From Pseudomonas sp. CC6-YY-74 (GTDB taxonomy: Bacteria > Pseudomonadota > Gammaproteobacteria > Pseudomonadales > Pseudomonadaceae), in assembly GCF_002025205.1 (NCBI RefSeq), contig NZ_CP019947.1, positions 131,501 through 195,500 on the forward strand: a DNA stretch of 64,000 nt, read 5' to 3'. Below, piece by piece: positions 8,365 through 18,446 of this stretch. The position numbers and the translations under genes are program-made. A model generated the notes under the pieces. The model saw only the letters and a program-made list of their open reading frames with translations, did not search any database and was not told the origin of the DNA. Position 1 is the stretch's first letter, and each line of letters opens with the position of its first letter.

Positions 8365-8390
8365 TACTGATAGTCCGTGGATTCATAGTC
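8365..8390. promoter_or_regulatory. Controller-protein operator (tandem C-boxes)
   Basis: The intergenic space between the divergent methyltransferase and C-protein genes reads ACTGATAGTCCGTGG followed by ATTCATAGTC. The left ACT-N3-AGT half, the CCGTG centre and the right ATAGTC match the layout of controller-protein operators such as that of Esp1396I (recalled, not searched). A further CGGACTAT at 8399-8406 is the inverse complement of ATAGTCCG at 8370-8377. It could be a second, weaker site. This arrangement normally times endonuclease expression after methylation. Confidence 0.78.
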
Positions 8391-8430
8391 TTCACGATCG
8401 GACTATACGCATCTCATTAGAGGTGTGCAA

Positions 8431-8697
8431 ATGACAACTGAAGATACGTGGGGGGCCAAGGTAAAACAGACCTTTGGTGATCGACTCCGGGACCTACGCC
8501 ATCAGCTATCCATCACCCAAGAAGGCTTGGCGCTCCGATGTGGACTTGACCGTAGCTATGTCGGTCAAGTCGAGAGAGGGGAAAGGAATATTAGCCTTGA
8601 GAATATTTATCGACTTGCAGAAGGGTTGGGCATTCCTCCCGGTGAACTGCTAGTGGAATTGGACGATTTGACCAAGCATACAAGTTCTGGAGTGTAA
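8431..8697 (+). CDS. Restriction-modification controller protein (XRE-family HTH)
   Basis: An 88-residue single-domain HTH protein. FGDRLRDLRHQLSITQEGLALRCGLDRSYVGQVERGERNISLENIYRLAEGLGIPPGELL covers the whole XRE/Cro fold. Size, position and the adjacent C-boxes identify it as the C protein that activates its own operon with the endonuclease and represses at higher dose. The ATG at 8431 has AGAGG 7 bases upstream; a GTG two codons earlier is possible. The stop (8695-8697) is one base before the likely TTG start of the endonuclease, so the two are co-transcribed. Confidence 0.88.
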   Translation: MTTEDTWGAKVKQTFGDRLRDLRHQLSITQEGLALRCGLDRSYVGQVERGERNISLENIYRLAEGLGIPPGELLVELDDLTKHTSSGV

Positions 8698-8698
8698 G

Positions 8699-9457
8699 TT
8701 GAGCTATCTATCGAAAGATCAATTAGTAGAGCTGTCACGCCTACTTAGAACCTTTTTTTGCCTGCCATACTCGACTGATTTGGATGGTAAGGACGCAGAA
8801 ACATTAATAAGGATCGTAAAAAAAGCGGTTGGTCCTAGGTCGAAGCGGAAAGAACTTTTCGATATTATTGATGGTGATATTGGATACTCTGTTAAAACTT
8901 TATTCAAAAGCCCTAATGCTGTCAGGGTGGATTTGCAAGAGCAGCGATTTTGTGACGTGGACGAGGTCCGGGTTTTACGTGCAGCGGGTGGTGACAATGC
9001 CGCTGCTCAAGGGAAGATACTTTTGAGATATATGTACTCTAGAATCAAGGAGCAGATGGATGAGAGAGGTATAAAAACTGCGAAATCTCTTATCCTCTTG
9101 AAACACTGGAATGCTAGTCGTACAGAATTTGAGTTTGTTTATTGGGAAGAGGATTTTTTAGGGTTTGTTGAGGATTTGCTTGTTCGAGACGAGGCGGGGG
9201 AAATTGAATGGGTGATTCAGGGTGCTGGTCTTCATGCTAGGGATAAATTGAGGCTCGCCCAAAGGCGCGGCAGGATCGATTCAGATCCCGAGGCAGTCAG
9301 GATGCTAAGAATGCATTATAAGCATAATCAAATATTTACGGATCACGATATTCCGGCGGGGGCTGACCGTATCTCATTTTCTGCTTCGCCCTTGTCATGG
9401 GATGACACGAATAGTTTGATCGACTTGCATTTTTCTGAAAGGTTTCGTACTGACTAG
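8699..9457 (+). CDS. Putative type II restriction endonuclease (unrecognised family)
   Basis: A 252-residue AT-rich gene directly after the controller gene, in the slot where C-R operons carry the endonuclease. I do not recognise a named family. FDIIDGDIGYSVKTLF at about residues 56-71 could be a PD-(D/E)xK variant in which the acidic residue before Lys is Ser (D...SVK). Conserved-looking stretches follow: AAAQGKILLRYMYSRIKEQMDERG and FVYWEEDFLGFVE. The likely start is TTG at 8699, 6 bases after GGAG and one base past the controller stop. A weak start would help keep nuclease levels low. The function rests mainly on position; the cut site is unknown. Confidence 0.72.
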   Translation: MSYLSKDQLVELSRLLRTFFCLPYSTDLDGKDAETLIRIVKKAVGPRSKRKELFDIIDGDIGYSVKTLFKSPNAVRVDLQEQRFCDVDEVRVLRAAGGDNAAAQGKILLRYMYSRIKEQMDERGIKTAKSLILLKHWNASRTEFEFVYWEEDFLGFVEDLLVRDEAGEIEWVIQGAGLHARDKLRLAQRRGRIDSDPEAVRMLRMHYKHNQIFTDHDIPAGADRISFSASPLSWDDTNSLIDLHFSERFRTD

Positions 9458-9618
9458 TATATAAGTATCGAACTGGGATTCCAGCTCGAGTACTCTCCTT
9501 TCTCCCAATTCCGGTAGCTGGATTTTTATCGCTGACCTGTCGGCGTTTTGGTGCTTTTTCTTAAACGTAAAAATGGTCAGCGGAACCTAAACCCGATCAA
9601 CATCTTCTTAAGATCAGA

Positions 9619-10216
9619 GATGAAAGACGTGGGGTCGTTATCGAGGTGCTGGACGGCAATTCGCTAGTTTTGCAAGATAATGGTACTGGCGAAATCTAAG
9701 GGTGAGACTATATGGCGTCGATGCGCCAGAGCTTCAGCAAGAGCATGGTAGTTCTGCAAAGCTTTATTTGTAAAGCTTAGTCTTTGGAAAAGCGGTCACT
9801 TTCAGAGTTAATGCAGAAAGTACGCTTATCGAGTGATGATTTGGGTTGATAAGATTAGTATAAGTTTGCTCATGGTTAAGTATGGGCATGCTATGAATTT
9901 CTTGGACTATGAAGATCAATACTAAGAAGCTTTTATTCGGGCTGAAATTGATGCAAAAGTATCTCGTTTAGGTATGTGGTCATATGCCAGTCCTCCATAT
10001 CCTGCGTGGAATCGTAGGCTTGATATCCTTGAGTACAAGCGAAAAGAGCAAGAGAGCTCTCAGGAGCTTTCTTTAGTGGAAAGAAGCGCGCTCACTAGAA
10101 AACACGCTATCAAATATAATGAGGATATTAAGGTCTGGAGGAGTAAGTGGTACGTGAAATTTTTCGCTCCACTAGGCTTGGGCGCTTTTCTGAAACCACC
10201 AAAGTTTGGTGAGTAG
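9619..10216 (+). pseudogene. Decayed staphylococcal-nuclease-like (thermonuclease) gene
   Basis: Successive frames give the SNase fold. GVVIEVLDGNSLVLQDNG lies near 9634, then stop TAA at 9697. VRLYGVDAPELQQEHGSSAKLYL runs from 9702, with stop at 9771. SLVFGKAVTFRVNAEST follows. In a third frame come WVDKISISLLMVKYGHAMNFLDYEDQY, stop at 9923, and EAFIRAEIDAKVSRLGMWSYASPPYPAWNRR. The family order (beta-barrel, RxxGxDAPE active-site region, GHAxxYxxY, GLW) is complete, but several stops and shifts kill it. The open stretch 9974-10216 is only its 3' end. It is island cargo, probably unrelated to the restriction system. Confidence 0.8.
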
Positions 10217-10483
10217 TCGTATTGACAATCACGTTACCCCTGAATTTATTTGCTAATTCCAGCCCTTCCCTCTGTGAGGTGGGTCACTGCGATGAGTTCG
10301 TAAGCCTATCACCTCAACGGCTGACGCCTAGGTGACGAGGATCTGCTCCAAGACGTCGCGATGTGTCGTGAGGGAGACGATTCGGCAAGGCTGTCAATTA
10401 AGGGAGGCGCTTGTCGGGGGGGCAAGTCCTGCTACATCATCTGCCTCCATTTGCTCACTGGTTTTTTGGGGAATTAATATGAG

Positions 10484-11549
10484 CCTGAATTCATAGAATA
10501 AGTGCAACGTTTGAGACGACAGGCAGAGAGCCAGCCACCGGTAGAATCCAGGCTCTCACACCGAAGGATTCAAGCGCAGATGACTACGCCTTACCGGCAG
10601 CTGACTCAGGGCCAACGTTACCAGATTGAGGCCGGTTTAATCGCCGGCAAAAACCAGGTCAGCCTTGCTAAACAGCTTGGCGTGCATCCCGCGACCATCA
10701 GCCGAGAGATCCGCCGCAACAGCTCAGAAAACCGCTACGCAGCTGTTTCAGCGACCCAGAAAAGTGATGCGCGCCGTGCCCAAGCACACAAGTACTGCAA
10801 GCCCGTTGCCTGGTTCCGTCACTACCTGCCGATCTGGCTTCAGCACGGGATGAGCCCAGAACAAATTGCTCATCGTTTAAAGCAAGAGCGGCCTGATGAC
10901 ACTGCGAGTCATGAGTGGATTTACCAATTCATCGCCATCGACAAGCGCCGTGGCGGTGATTTGTATACGCACCTTCGCCACCGTCGGAAATGCTACCGAA
11001 AGCGCTACGGAAGCCACGACCGGCGCGGACAACTACGAAATCGCGTGTCGATCAGTGAGCGGCCTGCTGAGGTCGAAACACGTGAACGGCTAGGCGATTG
11101 GGAGGGTGATACGGTGCACGGACTCGGCGGCAATATCGTGACGTTGGTTGATCGTAAAAGCGGCTACCTGAGCGCGTATCCGGTCAAGCGCAGAACACGG
11201 AGACAGGTGACGCGAGCGATCAACCTGCTGCTTAAGGGTCATGTGGCAAACACGTTGACGCTGGACAATGGCCGGGAGTTTGCCGGTCATGAATGCATCG
11301 CCCGCAAGAGCCAATGCGCGGTCTATTTTGCTGACCCGTATTCGTCTTGGCAGCGCGGCAGCAATGAAAATGCGAATGGCCTGTTGCGGCAGTATTTTCC
11401 CAAGGGCAGCGACTTTAGCAAGCTGACTGTGGAGGCCGTTAATCAGGCGGTAATGAAGATCAATTTACGACCACGCAAACGCTTGGCCTGGAAGACACCA
11501 TACGAAGTACAAGCAGGGGTAAGCGTTGCACTTATGCGTTGAATTCAGG
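10484..11549. mobile_element. IS30-family insertion sequence
   Basis: A 1066-bp element with imperfect terminal inverted repeats. The left end reads CCTGAATTCA, 4 variable bases, then ATAAGTGCAACG (10484-10509). The right end (11524-11549) is its reverse complement apart from the 4-base spacer. The trinucleotide GAG is duplicated on both sides (10481-10483 and 11550-11552), as expected for IS30 transposition. It is inserted in the island, downstream of the dead SNase gene. Confidence 0.93.
10580..11542 (+). CDS. IS30 family transposase
   Basis: A 320-residue transposase. The N-terminal HTH is YRQLTQGQRYQIEAGLIAGK...VSLAKQLGVHPATISREIRRN. The C-terminal DDE domain shows GDWEGDTVHG (first Asp), LTLDNGREFAGH (second Asp) and SNENANGLLRQYFPKGSDF (Glu). 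All catalytic positions are present, so the enzyme looks functional. The ATG at 10580 gives the usual MTTPYRQLTQGQRYQI N-terminus; the frame is open further upstream into the inverted repeat. The stop codon lies inside the right inverted repeat. Confidence 0.93.
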   Translation: MTTPYRQLTQGQRYQIEAGLIAGKNQVSLAKQLGVHPATISREIRRNSSENRYAAVSATQKSDARRAQAHKYCKPVAWFRHYLPIWLQHGMSPEQIAHRLKQERPDDTASHEWIYQFIAIDKRRGGDLYTHLRHRRKCYRKRYGSHDRRGQLRNRVSISERPAEVETRERLGDWEGDTVHGLGGNIVTLVDRKSGYLSAYPVKRRTRRQVTRAINLLLKGHVANTLTLDNGREFAGHECIARKSQCAVYFADPYSSWQRGSNENANGLLRQYFPKGSDFSKLTVEAVNQAVMKINLRPRKRLAWKTPYEVQAGVSVALMR

Positions 11550-11593
11550 GAGCAAAATCTATTAATTTTTTAATAAAACTATCGGCGATTTCG

Positions 11594-11672
11594 TCAAGAC
11601 TAATCACTTTCCTATTCGTTTTTACTTTACATAGCGATAACGGCACTTACTCGATATTCGATTGGTGATCGT
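11594..11672 (+). pseudogene. Third, decayed psiE fragment (middle/3' part)
   Basis: TCAAGACTAATCAC reads KTNH, followed by FPIRF. After a one-base loss it reads YIAITALTRYSIGD, matching KTNHMPIRFLIYVAITALTRLLISD of the chromosomal gene. Third positions are AT-rich like the island copy. The fragment begins exactly at the heptamer TCAAGAC used at the outer junctions and fades after about 80 bases. It is neither the host 3' half (11800) nor a piece of the intact island copy. Confidence 0.75.
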
Positions 11673-11799
11673 GTACGAGGTGCTTGGTGATGATCAAACC
11701 ACCATTTCTAACACTACTGTCGGTAACCCTTGAAGAGCCGGCTTATCTGGGCTTTGGCATTGACTAATGATCAGAGAGAGAAGTGTTAACGCCTGTTGG

Positions 11800-12068
11800 T
11801 CAAGACCAACCACATGCCGATCCGCTTTTTGATCTATGTGGCGATCACCGCGTTGACCCGGCTGCTGATTTCCGATGTGTCGCACCATCATCGCCCGGAC
11901 ATAGGCGTGGTGATGGTTTCCGGGGCGATCCTGTTGCTGGCTCTGGCGATTCTGGTGGTGCGCTACGCCTCCGCACGGTTCCCCTCGGTGCAGAGTTTGG
12001 GTCCGCGCAAAAGAACCAATCCTGCCGATGAAGCGGCGGAAAAAGATGATGTCCAGAGCGACGATTGA
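11800..12068 (+). pseudogene. psiE: psiE, 3' part, separated from its 5' half
   Basis: It resumes the chromosomal reading at KTNHMPIRFLIYVAITALTRLLISDVSHHHRPDIGVVMVSGAILLLALAILVVRYASARFPSV with a hydrophilic tail to the stop at 12066-12068. GC-rich codon use matches the 5' part at 6205-6446, and the two join without gap at TTCAAGACCAACCAC. It has no start or ribosome site of its own that I can support. Confidence 0.88.
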
Positions 12069-12186
12069 GCGGCGAGCAGCCGCTAGACAGGGTGATTCGA
12101 CGCGCAGCGCCTCTGCTCAAGCCCCTCAGGGGGAAGCTTGGTAGGGGGTGAGCAGTAGGCGGGCAATGCGCCGGCTTACTCGGCCG

Positions 12187-13242
12187 CTAGTGCTGCGCCT
12201 GCTCGGTCATGCCGACGGGCTGCGTCGAGTCGTCCGTGCGGATGCGCCTGGAGAAATCCGCGGCGCCGTCCGCGGCCTGGGCGCGGGTATTGATATGGGC
12301 CCGCCGCTTGACCTCGGCGAACGACAAGCCGGCGCTATCCAGCAAGCCGTGCCGGTAGAGCAGCTGCGGTACATAGCCGCTGGCGATTATTCTCCAGTCG
12401 AACCCTAGGTGCTGCGGGTTGACGCGGGAATTCAGCCACATGCCGGTGGTGCAGTTGGTGGTCAGGCTGTTGTAGAACTCGGGTTGCTGATGCAGCGCGT
12501 TGATGCGCTGCATGTACTCCAGGAACAACTGGCGGCCTTGCTCGATGGGGGCATGCAGCTTGTAGAGGTAGACCTGTTCGGGCGGGTTGCGCCGATAGTT
12601 GGTGCGCAGCCGGATCACGTCGCGCTCGTCGGCCACCACGTAGTACAGCTCATACTGACGAAAGAAACCCTTGAGGGTGGAGAAGCTCTCGCCCTTTTCC
12701 TTGCGCGTCTCGATCGACATGGCCAGGTGATCGCCGTCGCCAAAGTCGAAGCTGAGAAACACATGGGCGATGGCCGGACCCATCCAGTAGGACGTGACCA
12801 GATCCACCCCTTGCAGCTTGGCCAGGTCGAAACGTTTGTCGTACCAGGCCGGCGTGAAGTTGGTCTCGCTGCGGTAGTCGAAGTTGCGGATGTTGTGCAC
12901 GGTAACCAGGTCGCCCTCGATGGTCGCATAAGGCAGCACCGCTACGTCCGCCTGCCAGTCGCGCTGGTTGGAGGGTTCGAGGCGGTACCAGCAGACCAGC
13001 AGGCCGGCGAACTGAACGAGATAGACTGCCAGGGTGCGCCAGCGCCAGCGGCGCCGACCCAAGGCAATCAAGGCGGCCAGCGACACGACGGCAACTGCGC
13101 CAGCCAGGCTGTAGCGCAGCAGCGCGTCTGGCGGCCCGGCAAAGATGATCAGCAGCACGCCCCAGCCACCGGCCAGTGCAATCAGCAAACCTAGCAGTAG
13201 CCGAATGACAGCGATGGCGCAGCGGCTCAGGGGTTTTCTCAT
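12187..13242 (-). CDS. DUF4105 domain membrane protein
   Basis: A 351-residue protein. The N-terminus has three hydrophobic helices (IRLLLGLLIALAGGWGVLLIIFAG, YSLAGAVAVVSLAALIAL, LAVYLVQFAGLLVCWY). A large domain follows with VHNIRNFDYRSETNFTPAWYDKRFDLAKLQGVDLVTSYW and YNSLTTNCTTGMWL, hallmarks of DUF4105. A Cys/His peptidase-like role has been suggested for this family, but no substrate is known to me. The ATG at 13242 is chosen because the membrane segment follows directly; upstream in-frame codons read as low-complexity. It stands alone between psiE and the helicase gene. Confidence 0.82.
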   Translation of the reverse strand: MRKPLSRCAIAVIRLLLGLLIALAGGWGVLLIIFAGPPDALLRYSLAGAVAVVSLAALIALGRRRWRWRTLAVYLVQFAGLLVCWYRLEPSNQRDWQADVAVLPYATIEGDLVTVHNIRNFDYRSETNFTPAWYDKRFDLAKLQGVDLVTSYWMGPAIAHVFLSFDFGDGDHLAMSIETRKEKGESFSTLKGFFRQYELYYVVADERDVIRLRTNYRRNPPEQVYLYKLHAPIEQGRQLFLEYMQRINALHQQPEFYNSLTTNCTTGMWLNSRVNPQHLGFDWRIIASGYVPQLLYRHGLLDSAGLSFAEVKRRAHINTRAQAADGAADFSRRIRTDDSTQPVGMTEQAQH

Positions 13243-13393
13243 GGCGGGCGCCTGTTGATGGTGCGTTGAAGGGCATATAGCACAACTGCGTGAGTGCGGG
13301 CTGCGCCGCGAGCGTGATCTCGCGTCAAGCTGCTGCAGGTCATCAGCGGCCACGCTGCAGCCGTCCGCGAAGGTTCTGTTTTAGTGGTGGCTC

Positions 13394-16030
<2,637 letters not shown>

Positions 16031-16237
16031 GGCAAATCAGCGGCAGTGGGGGCGAGTCTGGACATGGCAGTGCCGGGTGGGTGCAAAGCCGATGATTCTG
16101 GCACAGCTGGCGGTGGATTAGCAGGCGCTTGCACAATCTAGCCCGCGCCGGCCAGGCAAGCGGCCCCGCAGCCTGTCAGGCGGCGGGTCGGGCGTACTCG
16201 CGCAGCAGTACGCCGGCTCCCGGCAAACGGCAGCCGG

Positions 16238-17113
16238 TTAGCCGCCGAACGCCATGCGGTACTGGCCTGGCGTCGCGGCAAAGGCTTGGCGAAAGCGGTT
16301 GCTGAAGTGGCTGGCGCTGGCAAAACCGCAGGCCAGGGCGATCTCGCCCAGCGGCAGGCGGCTGCTGTGCAGCAACTGGCGGGCGCGTTCGAGGCGGCGC
16401 GCCAGCAGATAACGGTGTGGCGGCAGGCCGAAACTCAGGTGAAACATCCGGGCGAAGTGGTACTCGGACAACGCACAGAGCCCGGCCAGCTGACCCAGGC
16501 TCAGCGGCTCGGCCAGATGCTCCTCGATGTATTCGCGCAGCCGCCGCCGTTGCGCCGGCGCCAGTCCGCCGGTCAGACGCAGGCCATCGCGCCGGCCAAC
16601 CTGAGACAGCAAGGCATGGCTGAGCAGGGCGTGGGCCAGGCTGCTGGTCAGCAGGCGCTCGCCAGGCTCCAGCCAGTTCAGTCGGCTCAGCTGGCGAAAA
16701 CGCTGGGCCTGCTGCGGGTCGTCGAGGAAGGTGGCTTCGCGCAGTTGCAGTTCGCGCGGCTCGCGGTCGAGCAGGCGCACGGCGCCGAGGGCAAATTGCT
16801 CCTGGCTGACATACAGGTGGGCCAGGTTGATCTCGCCGTTGATCACCCAGGCCGATTGATGCCCGGCCGGCAGGATGCACAACTTGTCCGGTGCGCCCTT
16901 GCTCTCGGGGCGTTCGCGGCGAAAGGTGCCGGTGCCGCCCGCCAGGTAGCAGGACAGGGTGTGGTGGCTCGGCGCCTGGTAGTCGCGGGTATCGTGGCAG
17001 TTGCTCCACAGCGCCGCGGCCAAGCCATCGCCCAGCTCGGCGCTGTGCAACAGTCTGGAATTGGGTGAACTGGCCATGACCTGAAAGACCTGGCTTTGCT
17101 CGAGCTGTGACAT
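16238..17113 (-). CDS. AraC family transcriptional regulator
   Basis: A 291-residue regulator. The N-terminal cupin-type sensing domain includes HTLSCYLAGGTGTFRRE and LCILPAGHQSAWVINGEI. The C-terminal AraC DNA-binding domain has two HTHs: LSLGQLAGLCALSEYHFARMFHLSFGLPPHRYLLARRLERA, then LPLGEIALACGFASASHFSNRFRQAFAATPGQYR. The ligand and targets are not evident. GAGGAAATATCC precedes the ATG. The left copy of a 65-bp direct repeat begins 20 bases upstream of the start, so the upstream control region lies at the edge of an acquired block. Confidence 0.9.
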   Translation of the reverse strand: MSQLEQSQVFQVMASSPNSRLLHSAELGDGLAAALWSNCHDTRDYQAPSHHTLSCYLAGGTGTFRRERPESKGAPDKLCILPAGHQSAWVINGEINLAHLYVSQEQFALGAVRLLDREPRELQLREATFLDDPQQAQRFRQLSRLNWLEPGERLLTSSLAHALLSHALLSQVGRRDGLRLTGGLAPAQRRRLREYIEEHLAEPLSLGQLAGLCALSEYHFARMFHLSFGLPPHRYLLARRLERARQLLHSSRLPLGEIALACGFASASHFSNRFRQAFAATPGQYRMAFGG

Positions 17114-17132
17114 GGATATTTCCTCTTCCGCG

Positions 17133-17197
17133 CCATGCTACCGCCGTTGCGGCGATCTGCCAGCTACGCCGCCGAAAAAAGCGCAAGTTCAGGCAAG
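17133..17197 (+). repeat. Left copy of 65-bp direct repeat bounding the stress-gene block
   Basis: From CCATGCTAC to TTCAGGCAAG. It aligns without gaps to 30136-30200, differing at 12 of 65 positions by my count. The shared core includes GGCGATCTGCC and AAAGCGCA. The two copies are in the same orientation about 13 kb apart and enclose the block of transferred-looking, partly broken genes. Confidence 0.75.
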
Positions 17198-17891
17198 AGG
17201 GGGTTAGTGGCAGTGGCCATGTTTTTGCTTGGATGACATGGGGCGGCCAGGAGCGACCGGTCACGATAGTCTGCGTTCGGCCAGGAGCGGCCGGTTTGGC
17301 CTATAAATAGATCCGCGCCTTTTTTCGCCCCCTTTTTTTCCGGCAGGGGATCAGGAGCGGGCATTGGCGAGAGACGGCAATCGGCCATTCTCGACCGGCT
17401 GCTACCGACCCAATATAGATAGTCCGTCCCACCCTCACCGATACTGGTAACGGTTGGCAGGTAGCTGCCAGCGAGGGTGGGACATGCACCTGTAGGCTAC
17501 GAATAAATCGACCCAAACGCATGACGTTTGCCGCTTTAGTTTCGAGTCTACAGGTGCGCTTGCGCTCGACAACGAATACTCAGGGTTCGCCGTCGAACGC
17601 CTGACGATCCAAGAATACTCGTTGTCTTATGGTACGGCAGTCACCCGTGGCAGCTTGCTGTAGGTCTTTGCTCAATAACGATTGGCTTTTCAAGGATCAC
17701 CTCGTAATCCAGCTACTACGGTTTTCACAGTGATGCCTTGCTGAGTTGACATCGTCCAGGGCGGGCCTCAGTGAGCAATCGTTGCGCAGCCACTGTGTGT
17801 GTTGCCGTACCGACAACCCAAGCAGGTCCTGCGTAGGCTGAAATCTGATTAGAGGCTGCGCAGTGCAGTCCGACCTCTCAGGAAAACTGCC
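17198..17891. other. Long intergenic region with three consecutive hairpins
   Basis: No supported gene. Between 17426 and 17625 there are three adjacent inverted repeats: GTCCCACCCTC/GAGGGTGGGAC (17426-17436, 17473-17483), GCACCTGTAG/CTACAGGTGC (17486-17495, 17548-17557), and ACAACGA/TCGTTGT (17569-17575, 17619-17625). The third encloses a nested CAGG-GTTCG-ccgt-CGAAC-GCCTG stem. The left part (17240-17420) resembles decayed non-coding repeats such as GCGTTCGGCCAGGAGCGGCCGG. It could be a structured RNA, a recombination site or an old element end. Confidence 0.5.
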
Positions 17892-18404
17892 ATGAAAACA
17901 GCTATCACGCTCACGCTTGCGCTGCTGTTGCCTGTTAACGCTTGGGCACAGCTCTCGAACAGCCCGATCCCCGATTTTACGGCAACCGCGCTGACGGGAG
18001 AAAAAGTCAGCGCCGCCCAGTTGATCGGCCAGCCGACGATCCTGATCGTCACACCGAGCACGGACGCCGCCAAGCACACCCGCCTGTGGGCCGAAGCCTT
18101 GCGTAAGAACGTTGACCAGAGCGCGGTGCGTATCCGCGACGTGCTGGCGATCGACCTGCCGTTCTTCATGAGCGAGGAAGACGCGATCGGCCGGGCCAAG
18201 GAAAAAATTCCGCGGCGCTACCAGGACCAGACCTGGATCTTGAACGAGTCGAGCCTCGAAAACGCTTTGAACATCCCGCGCGACAGTGCCAAGGCTTTCG
18301 TGTTCGTGCTGGACGCGCAGGGCAAGGTCATCGCGCGCGTCGAGGGCGCGCCGAACGAGGCCACGCTTAGCGAGGTGGAAATGGCGGTCCGCTCGACCCA
18401 GTAG
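17892..18404 (+). CDS. Periplasmic thioredoxin/redoxin-fold protein lacking cysteines
   Basis: A 170-residue protein with signal peptide MKTAITLTLALLLPVNAWAQ, cleaved about residue 20. The mature part has redoxin features: IPDFTATALTGEKVSAAQLIGQPTILIVTPST, and AFVFVLDAQGKVIARVEGAP near the end. Where thiol redoxins have CxxC, this one has TPSTDAAK, and there is no cysteine anywhere. It cannot be a classical thiol-disulfide enzyme, so a binding or chaperone-like role is more likely. The first gene of the stress block, it lies 42 bases upstream of the desaturase gene in the same direction. Confidence 0.75.
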   Translation: MKTAITLTLALLLPVNAWAQLSNSPIPDFTATALTGEKVSAAQLIGQPTILIVTPSTDAAKHTRLWAEALRKNVDQSAVRIRDVLAIDLPFFMSEEDAIGRAKEKIPRRYQDQTWILNESSLENALNIPRDSAKAFVFVLDAQGKVIARVEGAPNEATLSEVEMAVRSTQ

Positions 18405-18446
18405 TGCGGCGCCTGCAGACCACACGCTATTCATGGAGACTTCCCA

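Larger units (their letters stand above)
6447..11799. mobile_element. Restriction-modification island inserted in psiE (nested, with its own psiE)
   Basis: About 5.35 kb of visibly AT-rich DNA separates the two halves of psiE. The heptamer TCAAGAC occurs at the left junction (6440-6446), inside the right edge (11594-11600) and at the right junction (11800-11806). That is consistent with insertion at one site, possibly twice. Contents: an intact divergent psiE, terminator, C5 methyltransferase, controller protein, restriction endonuclease, a dead SNase gene, an IS30 element and a decayed psiE 3' fragment. I see no integrase, recombinase or conjugation gene apart from the IS30 transposase, which has its own ends and target duplication. 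How the island moved is therefore unknown. Confidence 0.85.

Noticed and set aside
9481..9527. Terminator after the endonuclease gene (CCAGCT/AGCTGG with ATTTTT)
   Set aside because: Stem of six bases with a 29-base loop is too weak to claim.
6447..11799. Prophage or integrative conjugative element
   Set aside because: No integrase, structural phage gene or conjugation gene is present; the only transposase belongs to the self-contained IS30 element.
17426..17625. Integron attC sites or cassette array
   Set aside because: Hairpins exist, but RYYYAAC/GTTRRRY core sites in attC spacing are not present and no integron integrase is seen.
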